NCBI GenBank assembly: GCA_025765615.1
Contig: JAIVFJ010000026.1
Span: forward strand, 400,458-464,457
Source: Zopfochytrium polystomum
Lineage: Eukaryota > Chytridiomycota > Chytridiomycetes > Chytridiales > Chytridiaceae
Length of the DNA stretch: 64,000 nt
Direction: 5' to 3'
Numbering within the stretch: the first letter of the stretch is position 1; the number at the start of each line of letters is the position of its first letter. Positions 11,781 to 22,977 of the stretch are shown here, in pieces. The notes under the pieces are model-generated. The model was not told the DNA's origin. It saw nothing but the letters and a program-made list of their open reading frames with translations, and did not search any database. The translations under genes were made by a program, and so were the position numbers.

Positions 11781-11985
11781 CGAAAAAAATCAGGTTCCAA
11801 GCGACGCGCTCGAACAACAACAACAACAACCACCCAAACGCCAGCCCGTTCGATCTTTCCTGTCCCACTGCTGCTATTAATCTTTACATTTAACAGCCGC
11901 CGATCATCCAGAGCAAACAGCCAGGCTTATTCGAGCGTAGCAGCCGGCAAAGAGAAGGGATCCCTCGCCGCCCTTTTCTGTTGCA
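11090..11985. other. Intergenic with (AGAC)n microsatellite
   Basis: No supported gene. A perfect tetranucleotide run, (AGAC)10, occupies 11741-11780. The last 200 bases are the promoter and leader region of the Sel1-repeat gene. Confidence 0.6.
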
Positions 11986-14900
11986 ATGTTGCGCAGCAGA
12001 CTCGGCGTGGCTCCTCCTCCTGGTCGGGCCTCGCAAACTGCTGCTCCCGCCGCCGCTCGGTCTCCCATCGCTTTCCCGAGATCTCTGCCTCAAAATCTGG
12101 CTCAGCAGGCCAAGCTTGATCCTTCCATATTCGCTGACGCCGACTCGGATGACGATGACGGCGACGGTGACCTCGAAGAAGTGGATCATGCTGGCCCCGC
12201 TCAGAATGGAAAGCTGGCCCGGGACGGGCCGTACTCTGATGACGAAGATAATGAACCGCTGAATTACCTGCAGCAGAGGAAGCTGATGGAGCTACGACAA
12301 TTATCAGACACATCTCATACCGTGCCCACACCTCCTTCTCCACCATACGCAACTTCCTCCGCCCCTCCACCAGTAAGCTTTTCAGAGTCGACCCAAGCGG
12401 CGTTGTTCACATCGAACAACACAACCAAAGTGAACTCGGTCACTTCGGAGAGCCCGGCAACTGTCATTGCAACCCAACCATCTTCTTTCGAGGGCTTCCC
12501 TCAAACCAATAAGGTGATGACGTCTAAGATTTATTTATAACTTGCGTTCAATGGCAGCTCAACTCTTTACAGTTTTCAGCTGACGACCACGATTCGATTG
12601 TCTCGAAACCGTATCAAGACTCGAACATTGACGACGATCCATTTGACTCTGGCAGCGAAACGTACTCTAGTGCTTCGTCACACCATGGCGGTAACCAACC
12701 TCTCAGTACGCACGTTGGGCCGACCGAGCCGGAAGCTCTCCCGTCGGGATCGGTCATGCCGCCTGTAACTGAAATTGATCCCAGACCGAACGTTGCTACC
12801 GCTCCTGCGACCTCCTCGACTTTGGAGAAACTGAAACAGAGGCAAGACAACGCTAATAACGTGTCGATCCCATCAGTTTCGAGGTTGCCGAAGTCGGCTG
12901 ACGTCGACAACGTTGGTACTAGCCAGTCCTTGCACCACGAACGCGCATCTCGAAAGACAACAATGTCAGCGAGCCCCAGTGTGGGCGCATCAAAGGTGTC
13001 CACCACCGTGACAGCTCTCCTCCCACACACGCCGCAAGAGGCAGAAGACGACTTTCGTGCTGGTCGTAAACTGCTGCAGCTCGTGAAAACCCAATCACGG
13101 CGCCAGCAGTTGGAAACCTACACAATGGCTGTGAAGAAACTAGAGTCGGCAGCAATTGGAGGACCGCACCCGGAGGCGATGAAGCTTCTGGCAGAAGTCG
13201 TCTACGCACCAGCCTCCCCACTGTGCAACGCTTTCAAAGTCTCTGAATGGACAAAGCGTAGGGCAGCATTTCTGGAAACCCCCGAGGGGATGATGGCGCA
13301 GGCTACGTTTTTGTTCCGATCCTCTGTTTCGAGCTTGGATGACCGCGACGAAGGTGCCAATCCCTTGGCTGCTAAAGCGATTGCGAAATTTGTCCCAACC
13401 GAATCTCGAAAGAGCCCAAAGGACGGAGAGTGCATTGTGCTCATCCGCCGCGCCGCCGATTTGAACCATCCAGGCGCAATGCATGAATTTGGTGTCTACC
13501 TTTGGGAAGCTGGAAAAGGAGCGGAAGCTATTGCTTGGCTCGTTAGAGCTGCAGAGACTGGAAAAGTTTCGGCCAGCGAGACTTGGCTGGCGGAAGCGTT
13601 TGAAAGTGGGCTACCCGGTCTTCCTCGGGACGAAGTAATAGCGGCGAAATGGAGAGCAAAAGCGAATGAGAGGAAACGTATTGCGGCTATGGAAAGGGAG
13701 CGAAAGCTAGTTGAGCTTCAAAAAGACACGGAACGTTCTCGAGAGATATCAGCAGCTCGAACCATAGAGCAGCGGCAGCTGGAGGAGAAATCAAAGTTGC
13801 GAGAAGCAGAGGCGGCTATTAGGATTGCTCTCGACCCGCAATTACGAGCTGCAATAAGAAGTGTGGAATGGGGCTACTATTCATCAGGAATCGAACAGAT
13901 CCAACATCTCGCGTCCGCTCAGGGCAATGTTGATGCGCAAGAGTATTTGGATCCAGATTTATCTCCACTACGGCCAACGAAAACGGGAGCTGTGATCATG
14001 CACCATCTTGGACTTCACCAGGCTTCTCGCGCTGACCCGATTGCTGCTGCGAAGTGGTTCCGCCGGTCGGCGGAGGCTGGCTACCATGAGGCTATGCTAA
14101 CTTACGCCGCCTACTTGATTGTTGGCAAAGGTCTCGATCAAGCGGACCCAGGTCAAGCGATGGCATGGCTTATGAAGTGTTGGGATGCGGGCCGCAACAA
14201 AGAAGCGGCCCTAGCGCTCGGGGAGGCGTATACGAAAGGAATTGGCGTACCGCCGGACCCTGCCAAAGCAGTCAAGTGGTATACTCGCGCGTGGGAAACA
14301 GGGAAATTTCCGGAAGCGGCGTTCGCTGTTGGCCTGGCGTACGCCACGGGCTTTACACCCGGAGCAGTTGATCCATCAAAGTGGACAGAGACGACAGTTG
14401 GCATTCCGTCGGGCGGCATCGTCAACGAGGTTCTTGTTGGCCGAACAGTGTCCTCCACAAACAAGACTTCTGGATCACCCAACCAAAGCCCGACTCGACA
14501 GCCTTCGCCAGCCTTGTCAGACCAGAGCGGAGGCGTTCCACCTGAGTTGTCTCCTTTCTCACCGCGGCAGATGGAGGGAGAAGAGGGTATCCCCTCGTCC
14601 GTAGACTCCACAGATCGGAAGCGAAGGGACCTTCCTTCACTGTCTCATTCTTCGTCCACTCCCTCACTGAAGCACAATTCTTCTTCTTCTCAATCACTGC
14701 CTGGGAGACACGGCTCTTCTTCATCAACCGTTCGAACACTGTTGAACGACAGTTCAAAAGCAGTGGCGCCGTCGTATGCAGGCCGTACTATGGTCAAAGG
14801 ACTGATGGCTGTAACGCAAGATGTCTGGAGAGCGGCGTTTTGGTACAAGCGTGCTGTCGACCAAGGGAACCACGCGAGAGCGTGCAACAATTTGGGTGAG

Positions 14901-15260
14901 CTATACATGACGGGACGAGGAGTTGTTAGAGATGATGTTGTAGGCTTCAACCTGTTTAAGCGCGCTGCCAGGTATTTAATATTTTGTGACGTATTTTTTA
15001 CATCTTTTGCTCACTAAACTGCATTTTTAGTGCTGGCTTAGCCGAGGCGGAATACAATGTCGGTCGCTGTTACAGAGAAGGCCGTGGATGTTCTCGAGAT
15101 GAAGAGCTTGCCATCGGTTGGTTTCGGAAAGCTGAGGCGAAAGGTACCAAGCTCTGTCGGAGAAAGGAAAATCTCTAATCGCGCTAACCATGTCTGCAAT
15201 CTAGGGATTACGGAGGCAACGGTTGCCCTCGCAAGCTCTCCTCTTCTATTGAAAAATTGA
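11986..15260 (+). CDS. Sel1-repeat (TPR-like) protein
   Basis: Exons 11986-12513, 12573-14971, 15031-15143 and 15205-15260 join to 1,031 residues (3,096 nt, an exact multiple of three). Residues 1 to about 340 are disordered and acidic/Ser-Pro-rich. After that come Sel1-like repeats, recognised by alternating A-x-x-x-[FLY]-x-x-[GA] helices: GAMHEFGVYLWEAG, AAAKWFRRSAEAGYHEAMLT, ALALGEAYTKGIGVPPDP, then after a Ser-rich insert AAFWYKRAVDQGNHARACNN and AEYNVGRCYREGRG. A charged coiled-coil-like stretch (RIAAMERERKLVELQKDTER) lies mid-protein. Sel1 proteins are scaffolds; in fungi a well-known example activates chitin synthase (Chs4/Skt5), a possible but unproven role here. The last exon adds only 18 residues. 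Confidence 0.88.
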
Positions 15261-16042
15261 TTTAGCTTTGATACATGTCATATAACGCCGCGCTGCACTT
15301 AATGCGCAATTCTTTATTTCTATTCTTTCATCAAAAACACCGAATAAAGATTTTTCGACTCGCTTCGATACTGCCTCATGATGTTCAGCAGAAGAATGGG
15401 ACGCTGTCCATAGTAGTGTCAGCATTGGAACACTAGGCTTGCAAGAAAGTTTTGTACCTACTTTTTGTGCGGCAGACCCCACTGCACCTGCAAATTCCAA
15501 TTAATCTGCTGCAGTTTCTACATGAATTGAAAGCCTGGAAGAGCTCTTTCTGCTGCAATTTTTTACACTGCAAAGCGATGCCTGCAGCTGATGTAACAGA
15601 GGTTTGAAAATCTGTCCTATATGTAGGCCAAGGACAAATAGGCGCAATCCTTTATTAAGGACCTGCAACTTTTCGCTTTTGTATTGGTTTCGTTAGGAAG
15701 AACTATTTTTTTTTTGTGGCTGCAGCAGGAAGGAGAGGAGAGGATCCGAATTTTTTTTTTTGACAGCTGCCAACAAAGGCTAGTCTTATTGCGATGGCTG
15801 CGCCTGTACCCTCCATCGAAGCACCTGTCCTCAACAACCAAACCATACCTGAAGACGTCGTCAACCCTGCCCCCTTCACCCACAACAATGACAATGACAA
15901 TGACGACCCCGTCTTCACCATCTCCGTCAGCAACATTCCCGCCCTCTTCCACCTCCCCACATTCTCCTTCGCCACTTCCCTGGCACCCTCCTCCACGACC
16001 AATCGACCTCCCTTCTGCCCAAGCTTCCAAGCAAACTACACA
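15261..16042. other. Intergenic, edge of piggyBac remnant
   Basis: No supported gene. A Pro/Thr-rich open frame from 15794 runs into the transposase fragment, but its N-terminal 80 codons have no transposase similarity that I can see. Confidence 0.45.
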
Positions 16043-17105
16043 ATGGGGTCCCAAAATTCAGTTGATGAAATGATGATTGCATTCAAAGGACAACTGCCAA
16101 TTCTTCAGCACATGCCTCTGAAACCCATCAAGCGTGGCATTAAAACCTTTGGTGTGAGTGATGCTCAATCCAGCTATCTTTGCAACTTTGAAGTCTACAC
16201 TGGAAAGAGCACTGGGGCAGGGACGCAGCCTGAAGTTGGCCTGCGTGGAAGTACTGTGCTTTGATTGATTGAAAATCTTGAAGGAATGTACAGAATTGTT
16301 CATGCAGACAATTTCTTTCCAAGTGTGGCACTTGCAAAGAGCTTCTTTTGAGAAAGACATACTCGAGAGGTACAATACGTGATCATTGAAAAGGGTTTCC
16401 AGCATCTGTAGAAGTTTCTAAAAAGGAGCCGAAATACACTCACAAATATTTTTGATGGATGTGGAAGGAGGTTTTGTTGGAGTGATTGGCTTCGTGGATA
16501 AGAGGCCATTCCACATGATTTCCACTTGTGATCCGGTCAGCTGGACTTTCTTCCTTGAATCAACATTCTGGATAACATGACTTAGAATTTGAGAAAACTT
16601 GCACAGTCCTTGAATACAATAAGTTCGTGGGTGGCATTGACCTTGTGGACCAAATCATGGCATTTCTGGAACCCAATGTAAAACAAACAAGCATTGGTAT
16701 CACAAGATATTCTACTGGGCGCTTGATGCTACTGTCCATAACAGCCACATTATTTTCAACAAGTTGATTGGAAAGGACCTTGGTATGAATGGCTTTCGCG
16801 AGGCACTGGTGAAGTCGTTGCTGCCTGGATATGAAAAGCACAAGCAGATGAACTTGTCTATTCCTACTTTGCATACCCATATTATGGCCCAAACTACATT
16901 CCATTCACTTCTAGGCCTGCTCCTCCAAAAAAGCAAAAAAGCAAAAAAAATGCAGAAGGATTGTGCATATTGCAAGGTGGAGTACAACAAGAGGCAAAAA
17001 ACCAGTCCTCTTGTAAGAAATATTTTTTGCTTAGGGAAATGCTTTTCTCATCATACAATTATGCTGCAGCATAGCACTGCTGGTAGAGTGTCAAAAACTC
17101 AATGA
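16043..17105 (+). pseudogene. Decayed piggyBac-type transposase
   Basis: Pieces of the piggyBac DDE transposase appear in order across several frames. VDEMMIAFKGQ and PLKPIKRGIKTFGVSDAQSS are followed by FEVYTGK (about 16060-16207). Next come LEGMYRIVHADNFFPSVALA (about 16280-16340, the second catalytic Asp region), YNKFVGGIDLVDQIMAF (about 16615-16665, the third Asp region), HKIFYWALDATVHNSHIIFN (about 16695-16760) and a C-terminal Cys-rich tail with CAYCKVEYNKRQKT (about 16960-17000). Stops and frame changes separate the pieces, and the N-terminal domain is missing. It cannot encode an active enzyme. I could not place the terminal repeats or the TTAA target sites. Class II cut-and-paste element; long inactive. 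Confidence 0.85.
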
Positions 17106-17576
17106 AACAACAGTTTCTGTCATCTTATCTCATGTACTCCATCATTATTGCTTTTTTCTTTCAACGACTCGCCCCCATCTCTACGTTTTTGTGCCAAATA
17201 AATGTCAGTGAACTTCTGTGTCCCACCAAAATATTATTTTATGACCCAAAAGTCTGGATTTATTAACAGAAGTCTGAGAGGATATCTCACAGAGAATTTT
17301 CAGTGTGTTTCCCAAAGGTTTTGGTCAGTCATTGATGGGCCGTAAATGTAGGTGTGTGTGTGTGGGCGGGAATTAATTGTCATTTTCAAACAGATTTACA
17401 AAGCACATCATATCAAATTTGGAATCAAAATATTCGCTCACTCCTCCTCTTTCAGGTGGTATGCCCCATGTGACAAATGGTTGTCATTTGCAGTGTTAGT
17501 GACGTATGAGGGAGGGAGGGCAAAATCCTTTACTTAGGTTTTTGTGTCCGCGGTGTAAAGGGTTAGCGCCTGGCGC
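17106..17576. other. Intergenic, nothing supported
   Basis: Unique AT-rich sequence with a short GT run near 17351-17366. No gene seen. Confidence 0.5.
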
Positions 17577-17860
17577 GCCCAGTCGTCCCGCCCGTTCGTT
17601 GGATCAGGGTCCCGCTTCCCTTTTCGTACAACCCGAACCCGAGGCTGCCGTCGGCAATGGCGCCACTGCCGCCGCGATGCCTTCCACTCGCCGCTTTGTC
17701 GTCCTGGCCGTCGCTGTCGTCGATAGTCGTTGTCGACGTCGACCCGACGGCGCCGCACTCGCTTCCAACACACCGCAACGGCAGCGGCGACGGCTCAGAC
17801 GAAGGCCGGTCCGGGAAAAGCCGGTCTGCGCCGCAGACCTATTGCTGGGGCGCGCCGCGC
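17577..17860 (+). pseudogene. Fragment related to the Pro-rich gene (9.5-11.1 kb)
   Basis: GC-rich block aligning by eye with about 10378-10540 of the Pro-rich gene: a GTCGTC-rich stretch, then CTTCCAACACACCGCAACGG (compare CTTCCACACACGGCAGTCC at about 10429) and AAGGCCGGTCC (also in 10497-10510). The frame is not kept. It lies about 120 bp upstream of NTPase copy A, and a sister fragment lies downstream of the same gene. Confidence 0.5.
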
Positions 17861-17978
17861 GCCCGCCACACACTCGTATCTTTTTCCCTGGGAAGAAGGG
17901 TTCACTCAAAGTACCGAGCCTTGTGGAGTTCAAGAGGGGCAGGCGGCCAGAATCCGAAGTACAGAGAAAACGAGGTAA

Positions 17979-20900
17979 ATGAACAAAAAAGAGACCACAA
18001 TGTCAAAGGCCCTTCACGTGTCGACGTCAACACCACCGCTTCCGCCACAGCTGTCCAGTCTCTATGCATACTGCCTTCATTCGTCCGAGCGCCACGATCT
18101 CCTGAAAGACATCACCGAAGCTGCAGATCATTCTGACCTGTTCGATGCCTTCCACAAGGACCGCCTGGCTTGGGTGAAGGAAAACCTCTCGCAACTGTTG
18201 GCCGAGATCGGCATCGAGCACGATAAACTCGAGCAACTGAACCCTGCTGCAACCAATTTGTTTTTGGAGTGCCGAGATCTTCTTGAACGCAGTTCAGACT
18301 GGGTTGACAAAGGCAAGATCACTGATGCAGTGTCGCTCCTCGTGAAAGCTTGCTTCACCAGTTCCCCAACTCGGCCTTCGATCGAATCGTCGATGGAAGT
18401 TCAACCGCCTGCGCATCTCCAGGATGTGTTCCTTTTTCTCACCAAGGCAAATCTCACTGTATCCAAGCAATCGAAGGCTGCTTACGACGAAGCACGGAAG
18501 AAATGGGTCTCGGAAGTTTTCATTCCGTGGGTGGCCAGCGACAGCAAGACGCAAAAAACAGCTCAAAGATCTTCACAATCGAGGAAACCAACTCACGAGT
18601 ACGGTCTTTTCGGAATATGAGGCTGCCAAACCACCTTCCCACTCGCACTTTCAAGAGCTCTTAAAATTTAAATTTAAAATCACCTTCCGAAAGTCCCAAC
18701 CAAGCCCTGCTCTTCGTGCTCTTCCTGAAGAAGCCAAACTCTCAAGTGCCTTTCACCAAAACTTCTTGGACCCACATGGCTACATACCTCGACTGAGAAA
18801 AGACTTGGAGGAATCAGCAGATGGATGGCACACCAATAGCTACTACTACCCAGGTGTGACTTTGGTGCAAACGTCTGGTTCTGGAAAATCTCGGGCTGTG
18901 GCACAACTGGCATCTCGAATATCCAAAGATAAAGATGGACTCCGGGTTGTTTACTGCAGCTTCATGCAGCCTGGCTCAACTGGCTATCCCAAGCGATCAA
19001 AAATTGCTGATAAGTTGGTGTTGTGTCAGGACGAAAGCGAATTCAAGTACTACTTTGCTGCTTGTTTTGAAGCAGTGATGGAAGATCGCAACACACCACA
19101 GAAGATCCTTGAACGGCAGACCAACCATGCAACCCAGGAGGCTTTCTGGACTGGCATTGAGGACAGGATGGAAAAGCTTAAAAAACTATCAGTTGATGCC
19201 TTTGATCAACATGCGTTGTTTGCTGAGGGTGATGGCAACCAACTTGAAGTTGTGTTTGTTTTTGATGAGGCGCGATCGCTTCTGGAAAACCCACACAGTC
19301 AATCTGAATCTGGAGCAAAAAGTCCATTTTACTATATGCAGCGGGCTGCGCAAAGTTTTGCCAATAAGAGCCGGGCGTTTGTCATCTCCATGGACACAAA
19401 AGCTCGAATGCCTCAAGTTGCACCAGTGAACAGGGTTGATGCTGCTGAAAGACTTTCAGTTGCTGGGGAAGACCAAAAGAGGAACTTCAGACCTATGTTC
19501 CTCTTTGGTAGTGTGGACATTGGATTATTAAGTTCGTATGGCTTGAACGACACTGATGCGTTTTCCCCAAAACAATACCTGTCTCATGGTCGTATTCTAT
19601 GGAGAGCTTTAATGGATGCAAGTTTTCCGATTCAGAAAGTCCGTGAACTTGCAGTGTCAAAACTTGCTGGAGGAGGAAAAGTTAGTTTTGATTCAACTCC
19701 AAAAATCACAGCAACCATGGCTGCAAGCTTCATTCGAGCACGAGTCTCCTATCTTGTCTATCAGTCAGAACTTTCCTCTGAGCTGATAGCTTCAAATATG
19801 TGGTGGTGTATGTCCATTTCAGAGGAACGGGATCACATTGTTGCAGGAATGCCATCAGAGCCAATCCTTGCAGATGCTGCTGCACTGTGGATGCACAATG
19901 CTGAGAACCGTCTGGAGATCTTGAAATTGTTTTCTTACTTATCATCAAGATCTGCTGTTGATGTTGGTCACAGTGGCGAGATTGTTGCACAGCTCCTACT
20001 CATTTTAGGGCGTGATGCAGCAGTGTGGAAGGCGTGCAAAAATTTGAGCAATGTCAGTCAGTATTTTTAACCCTGCTTTGCTTCTTTTTATGGACTGACT
20101 TTCTTGAAGGAAACAAAGTCTGAGCTGGCAAAGAATCGAAACCCTCAAGAGATTTGCCGACTGATTGTATATTATGGCCTCATTGGCCTCAAAGAATTTC
20201 TTGAGTCCACATTACAAGCGAGTGCCGCCAGCGACCTTCGCAGAGAAAGCAAGGCGAGGAGCCACTATGCAAACCTTCCTGATCCGATGGCTGTTGGAAA
20301 GGTGTCATTCACCCACTTTGTCCAACTTTTTGACAGCGTGACAGACATGGCTGTGTTGGCTTTGCTGTTTGCCCGCGGTGCTGCCGTTTGGTGCAGAGTC
20401 GGCACGGTTGGAGTCGACTTGATCATTCCTGTTTTAATGCCTGATCGCAACAACGAGTATGTTATTCATGCAGACAACATGACATACGTTCTTGTGCGAG
20501 TCAAGAATAATGCAGACTGTGCCAAGGACAAGAATTTCCAACACTCTGCCACAGCGGGCAACTCTGCACTCAGCTGCGATCTAGACACAGTCCCTCGCCA
20601 TATGTATTTGTCCCTATTTTTGAGTTTCGGTGGCAAGACAGCAAACGTTGAGATTCTGGAGCCCATGCGGGATCTTCCAAACTTGAAAGCGAAACTGCCG
20701 CCATCATCTACCTTATTCAACTATGTTATTCCAAAGGATGGCCCGCATTCGGAGATTTACAGTAATTTGCGCAAAACGCTTTGCGAGGAAATCGCTGAGC
20801 AGCAGCGTGAGGAGGAACTCGGAGGGAAGCGTGCAGGCAAGCGAAAGCGAGATCCTTCCCCTGACAATTCCAAGTTGGCCGACGACATTTCAGCCACCGA

Positions 20901-21246
20901 GGTGGCGCGGCGCTTTCGCCAGTTGTCAATTGCGGTGTTGGGATTTAGCCAGGACCTGTATCCCTGCATTACCCCCGCCACATCATCTCCCGAAAATGCA
21001 CCAGGACTTTCGGATGAAATCTTTCAGCACTTGAAGAAACTGCTTCAATCACCACACAATCCTGTCCAGGGAGCCAACGACCCCAAAGAAGCGGAGATTC
21101 TGAAGAGGATGGTCTACCCGTCGAGCCTTGACATGCTCCGCGCCAGCGAGGATGCCGTGTTCAAAAACGGTGCGACAGGGGCTCGACGCGACGAAATCTT
21201 TGACGGAACGGTTCCTCCGAAGATGCTTCTTTCAGATGATTTTTGA
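17979..21246 (+). CDS. NTPase copy A: P-loop NTPase with putative C-terminal nuclease (CRN-like)
   Basis: Two exons, 17979-20052 and 20110-21246. They read as about 1,069 residues once one extra A is discounted in an A6 run near 18553-18558; copy B has five A there. Visible parts: N-terminal header LSSLYAYCLH (residue about 25), helical region to about residue 250, P-loop VTLVQTSGSGKSRAVAQLA (about residue 300), Walker B VVFVFDEARSLL (about 427), then a C-terminal exon with GVDLIIPVL and YVLVRVKNN (about 800-840), resembling a PD-(D/E)XK nuclease core with the acidic residue of E-x-K replaced. A basic patch, GKRAGKRKRDPSPD (about 935), could direct nuclear import. This layout resembles NTPase-nuclease modules of Crinkler-type proteins (inference). 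The frameshift may be real or a sequencing error. Confidence 0.8.
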
Positions 21247-21854
21247 ATGGACATTTGCTTGTCTGCGGTGGACCTGCATCTTGGGAATGGCGCCATCGCG
21301 GCTTCATTCTTGTTCAGTTGTGCATTTTAATTGCTTGTGCTTTAGTCAGAGAAATGTGCAGTCCATGATGTTGAGGTTTATTTAAGCTTGCTCGTTGTTT
21401 GCTACTGCACCAATTTCCCAGCTCTTGTGAAATATATTACAATAATAGAGACCATGCGCATTGCCGCTTCATCAAAACTCTTTACAACAGGGCAATACTT
21501 GTGTGTACATAACTCCTGTCTGCGGGCTGCAAGGGGAAAAACCAAAGTTGACAGCCAATGTAAAGTGTTGCAAACTGTCCGTGAGAATAACCTGCTCCTT
21601 TTCATAAACTTCCTTTATTGTTACTTTTGCTTTTCCTGCCCCTGTCTACATAACGAAGAAGGTGACGGATTTGTCGGCCAGTTGTTCGCTGCTTCCAAAA
21701 ATAACATTCACTGCCATCGAATGAAGACTTTCCGACTCTCTAAGATACAACCTCATGGTCTGTTCCGACAGAGCGTCTTCATCGTTCACGAGTTGTGTCA
21801 ACGTCGGCACCGAGACAGAGAAAATTTTCGTCGCTGATCAACCCCCTTGACAGT
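21247..21854. other. Intergenic, 3' flank of NTPase copy A
   Basis: The first 50 or so bases match the 3' flank of copy B, then similarity stops abruptly near 21300. No gene is supported in the remainder. Confidence 0.5.
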
Positions 21855-22362
21855 ATGTCAGACGTGGCCGCTTTCTCTTTGATCCCTCAGGAGTCTCTGG
21901 GTCCGCCCGAGGTCTCCCCGCTCTGTTCGACCAAGTCTTACTCAACCCAGACGCGCAAATTTGGGAACATCGTTGTTGCGTCGCACCCGGCGGATTGCGA
22001 CATAGTAGACGTCCCGCCTCCCGCTGCCCCCGTCCAGCGTGTCTTTGTTCCCAGCGTGCTGGGTAGTCAACAGAGGACGACGGCGGCACCCCACCGCCGC
22101 TGCGACGCCGTTTCGTCATCGTCGTTGTCGTCGTGAGTCCTTGCTGTCGTCATCAAAAAAGGCGCAACAAGCGCTTCAAACAGCCGCCCCAACTCCGATG
22201 CACCCTTGGACAATAGCTGCAGCAGACACCAGCCACGTCCTTATCGCCTCCACCAGTTCGCGCTCTACTACAACGTCGCGCCAATAGGGGTTCCCGAGAG
22301 ACCGCTGCGTGGGGCTGGTGATGCCGCGGACGACGAGGACAGCTATGACAGTGGCTTGTAAC
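21855..22362 (+). pseudogene. Degraded copy of the Pro-rich gene
   Basis: Collinear by eye with the second half of the 9515-11089 gene. CCCCACCGCCGCT then a TCGTCGT-rich run; TTCGCGCTCTACTACAACGT (22257-22276), matching the LALYFDVAP motif; and a 3' end GAGAGACCGCTGCG followed by GACGACGAGGACAGC and a TAA. A 93-codon frame starts at 21855 (SDVAAF) but stops at about 22134, so the copy is broken. It lies about 600 bp downstream of NTPase copy A. Confidence 0.6.
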
Positions 22363-22977
22363 TAGAATTGGGTTGTTCCTGTTGTAGAACTCGAAATGCA
22401 ACTCCTGCGGCGTTGCAAGATAGTCCAAATGGAAGGCAGCCGTTGGCAGGAAGATGGCGATTTGTTTCAGGTTGTTTCTCTGGGGGAAAAAAGCGTGGAA
22501 GGACTTCGGGGAAGGGCCGCATTGTGCGAAAGGTACAGAAAGAAAGGAAGAGAAAGGCAGAGAGGGATGCTCTACAGAGAAGAGGAAGAAAAATGAAACA
22601 GGAGGGAAAAGGTGAAGGCCCGTTGTGCAAAATGGGAAATCGCTTTCCTCCCACACCAATTCGGAGCCGGAGAATGATCAAGCGGATTCCACACTGAAGA
22701 ACCGCGTAGAAAAGAGGAAACGAAAACGTGAGCCAAGGGACTGAGCGGACATTGTTCAAACGTAGAGATAATACCGTGTCCGCATAATATGGGAAGTAAA
22801 GGAAAGATGCCCCAACAAAGAGGCATGTGTCTCATGAAACCGGGAAGCGAATCGTAATACGAAGAGGAATAATAGCAATGACATTTGAGTATCGCAAAGC
22901 CAGGACAGGCTCGCAATAAAGAGCCACTGATCTACAGAATCATTCCACCTCCACCGCATGCAATCCTCAAAGGGCGT
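22363..22977. other. Intergenic, nothing supported
   Basis: Purine-rich on the plus strand with no coherent coding signal. This is the downstream flank of the WSC gene. Confidence 0.5.
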
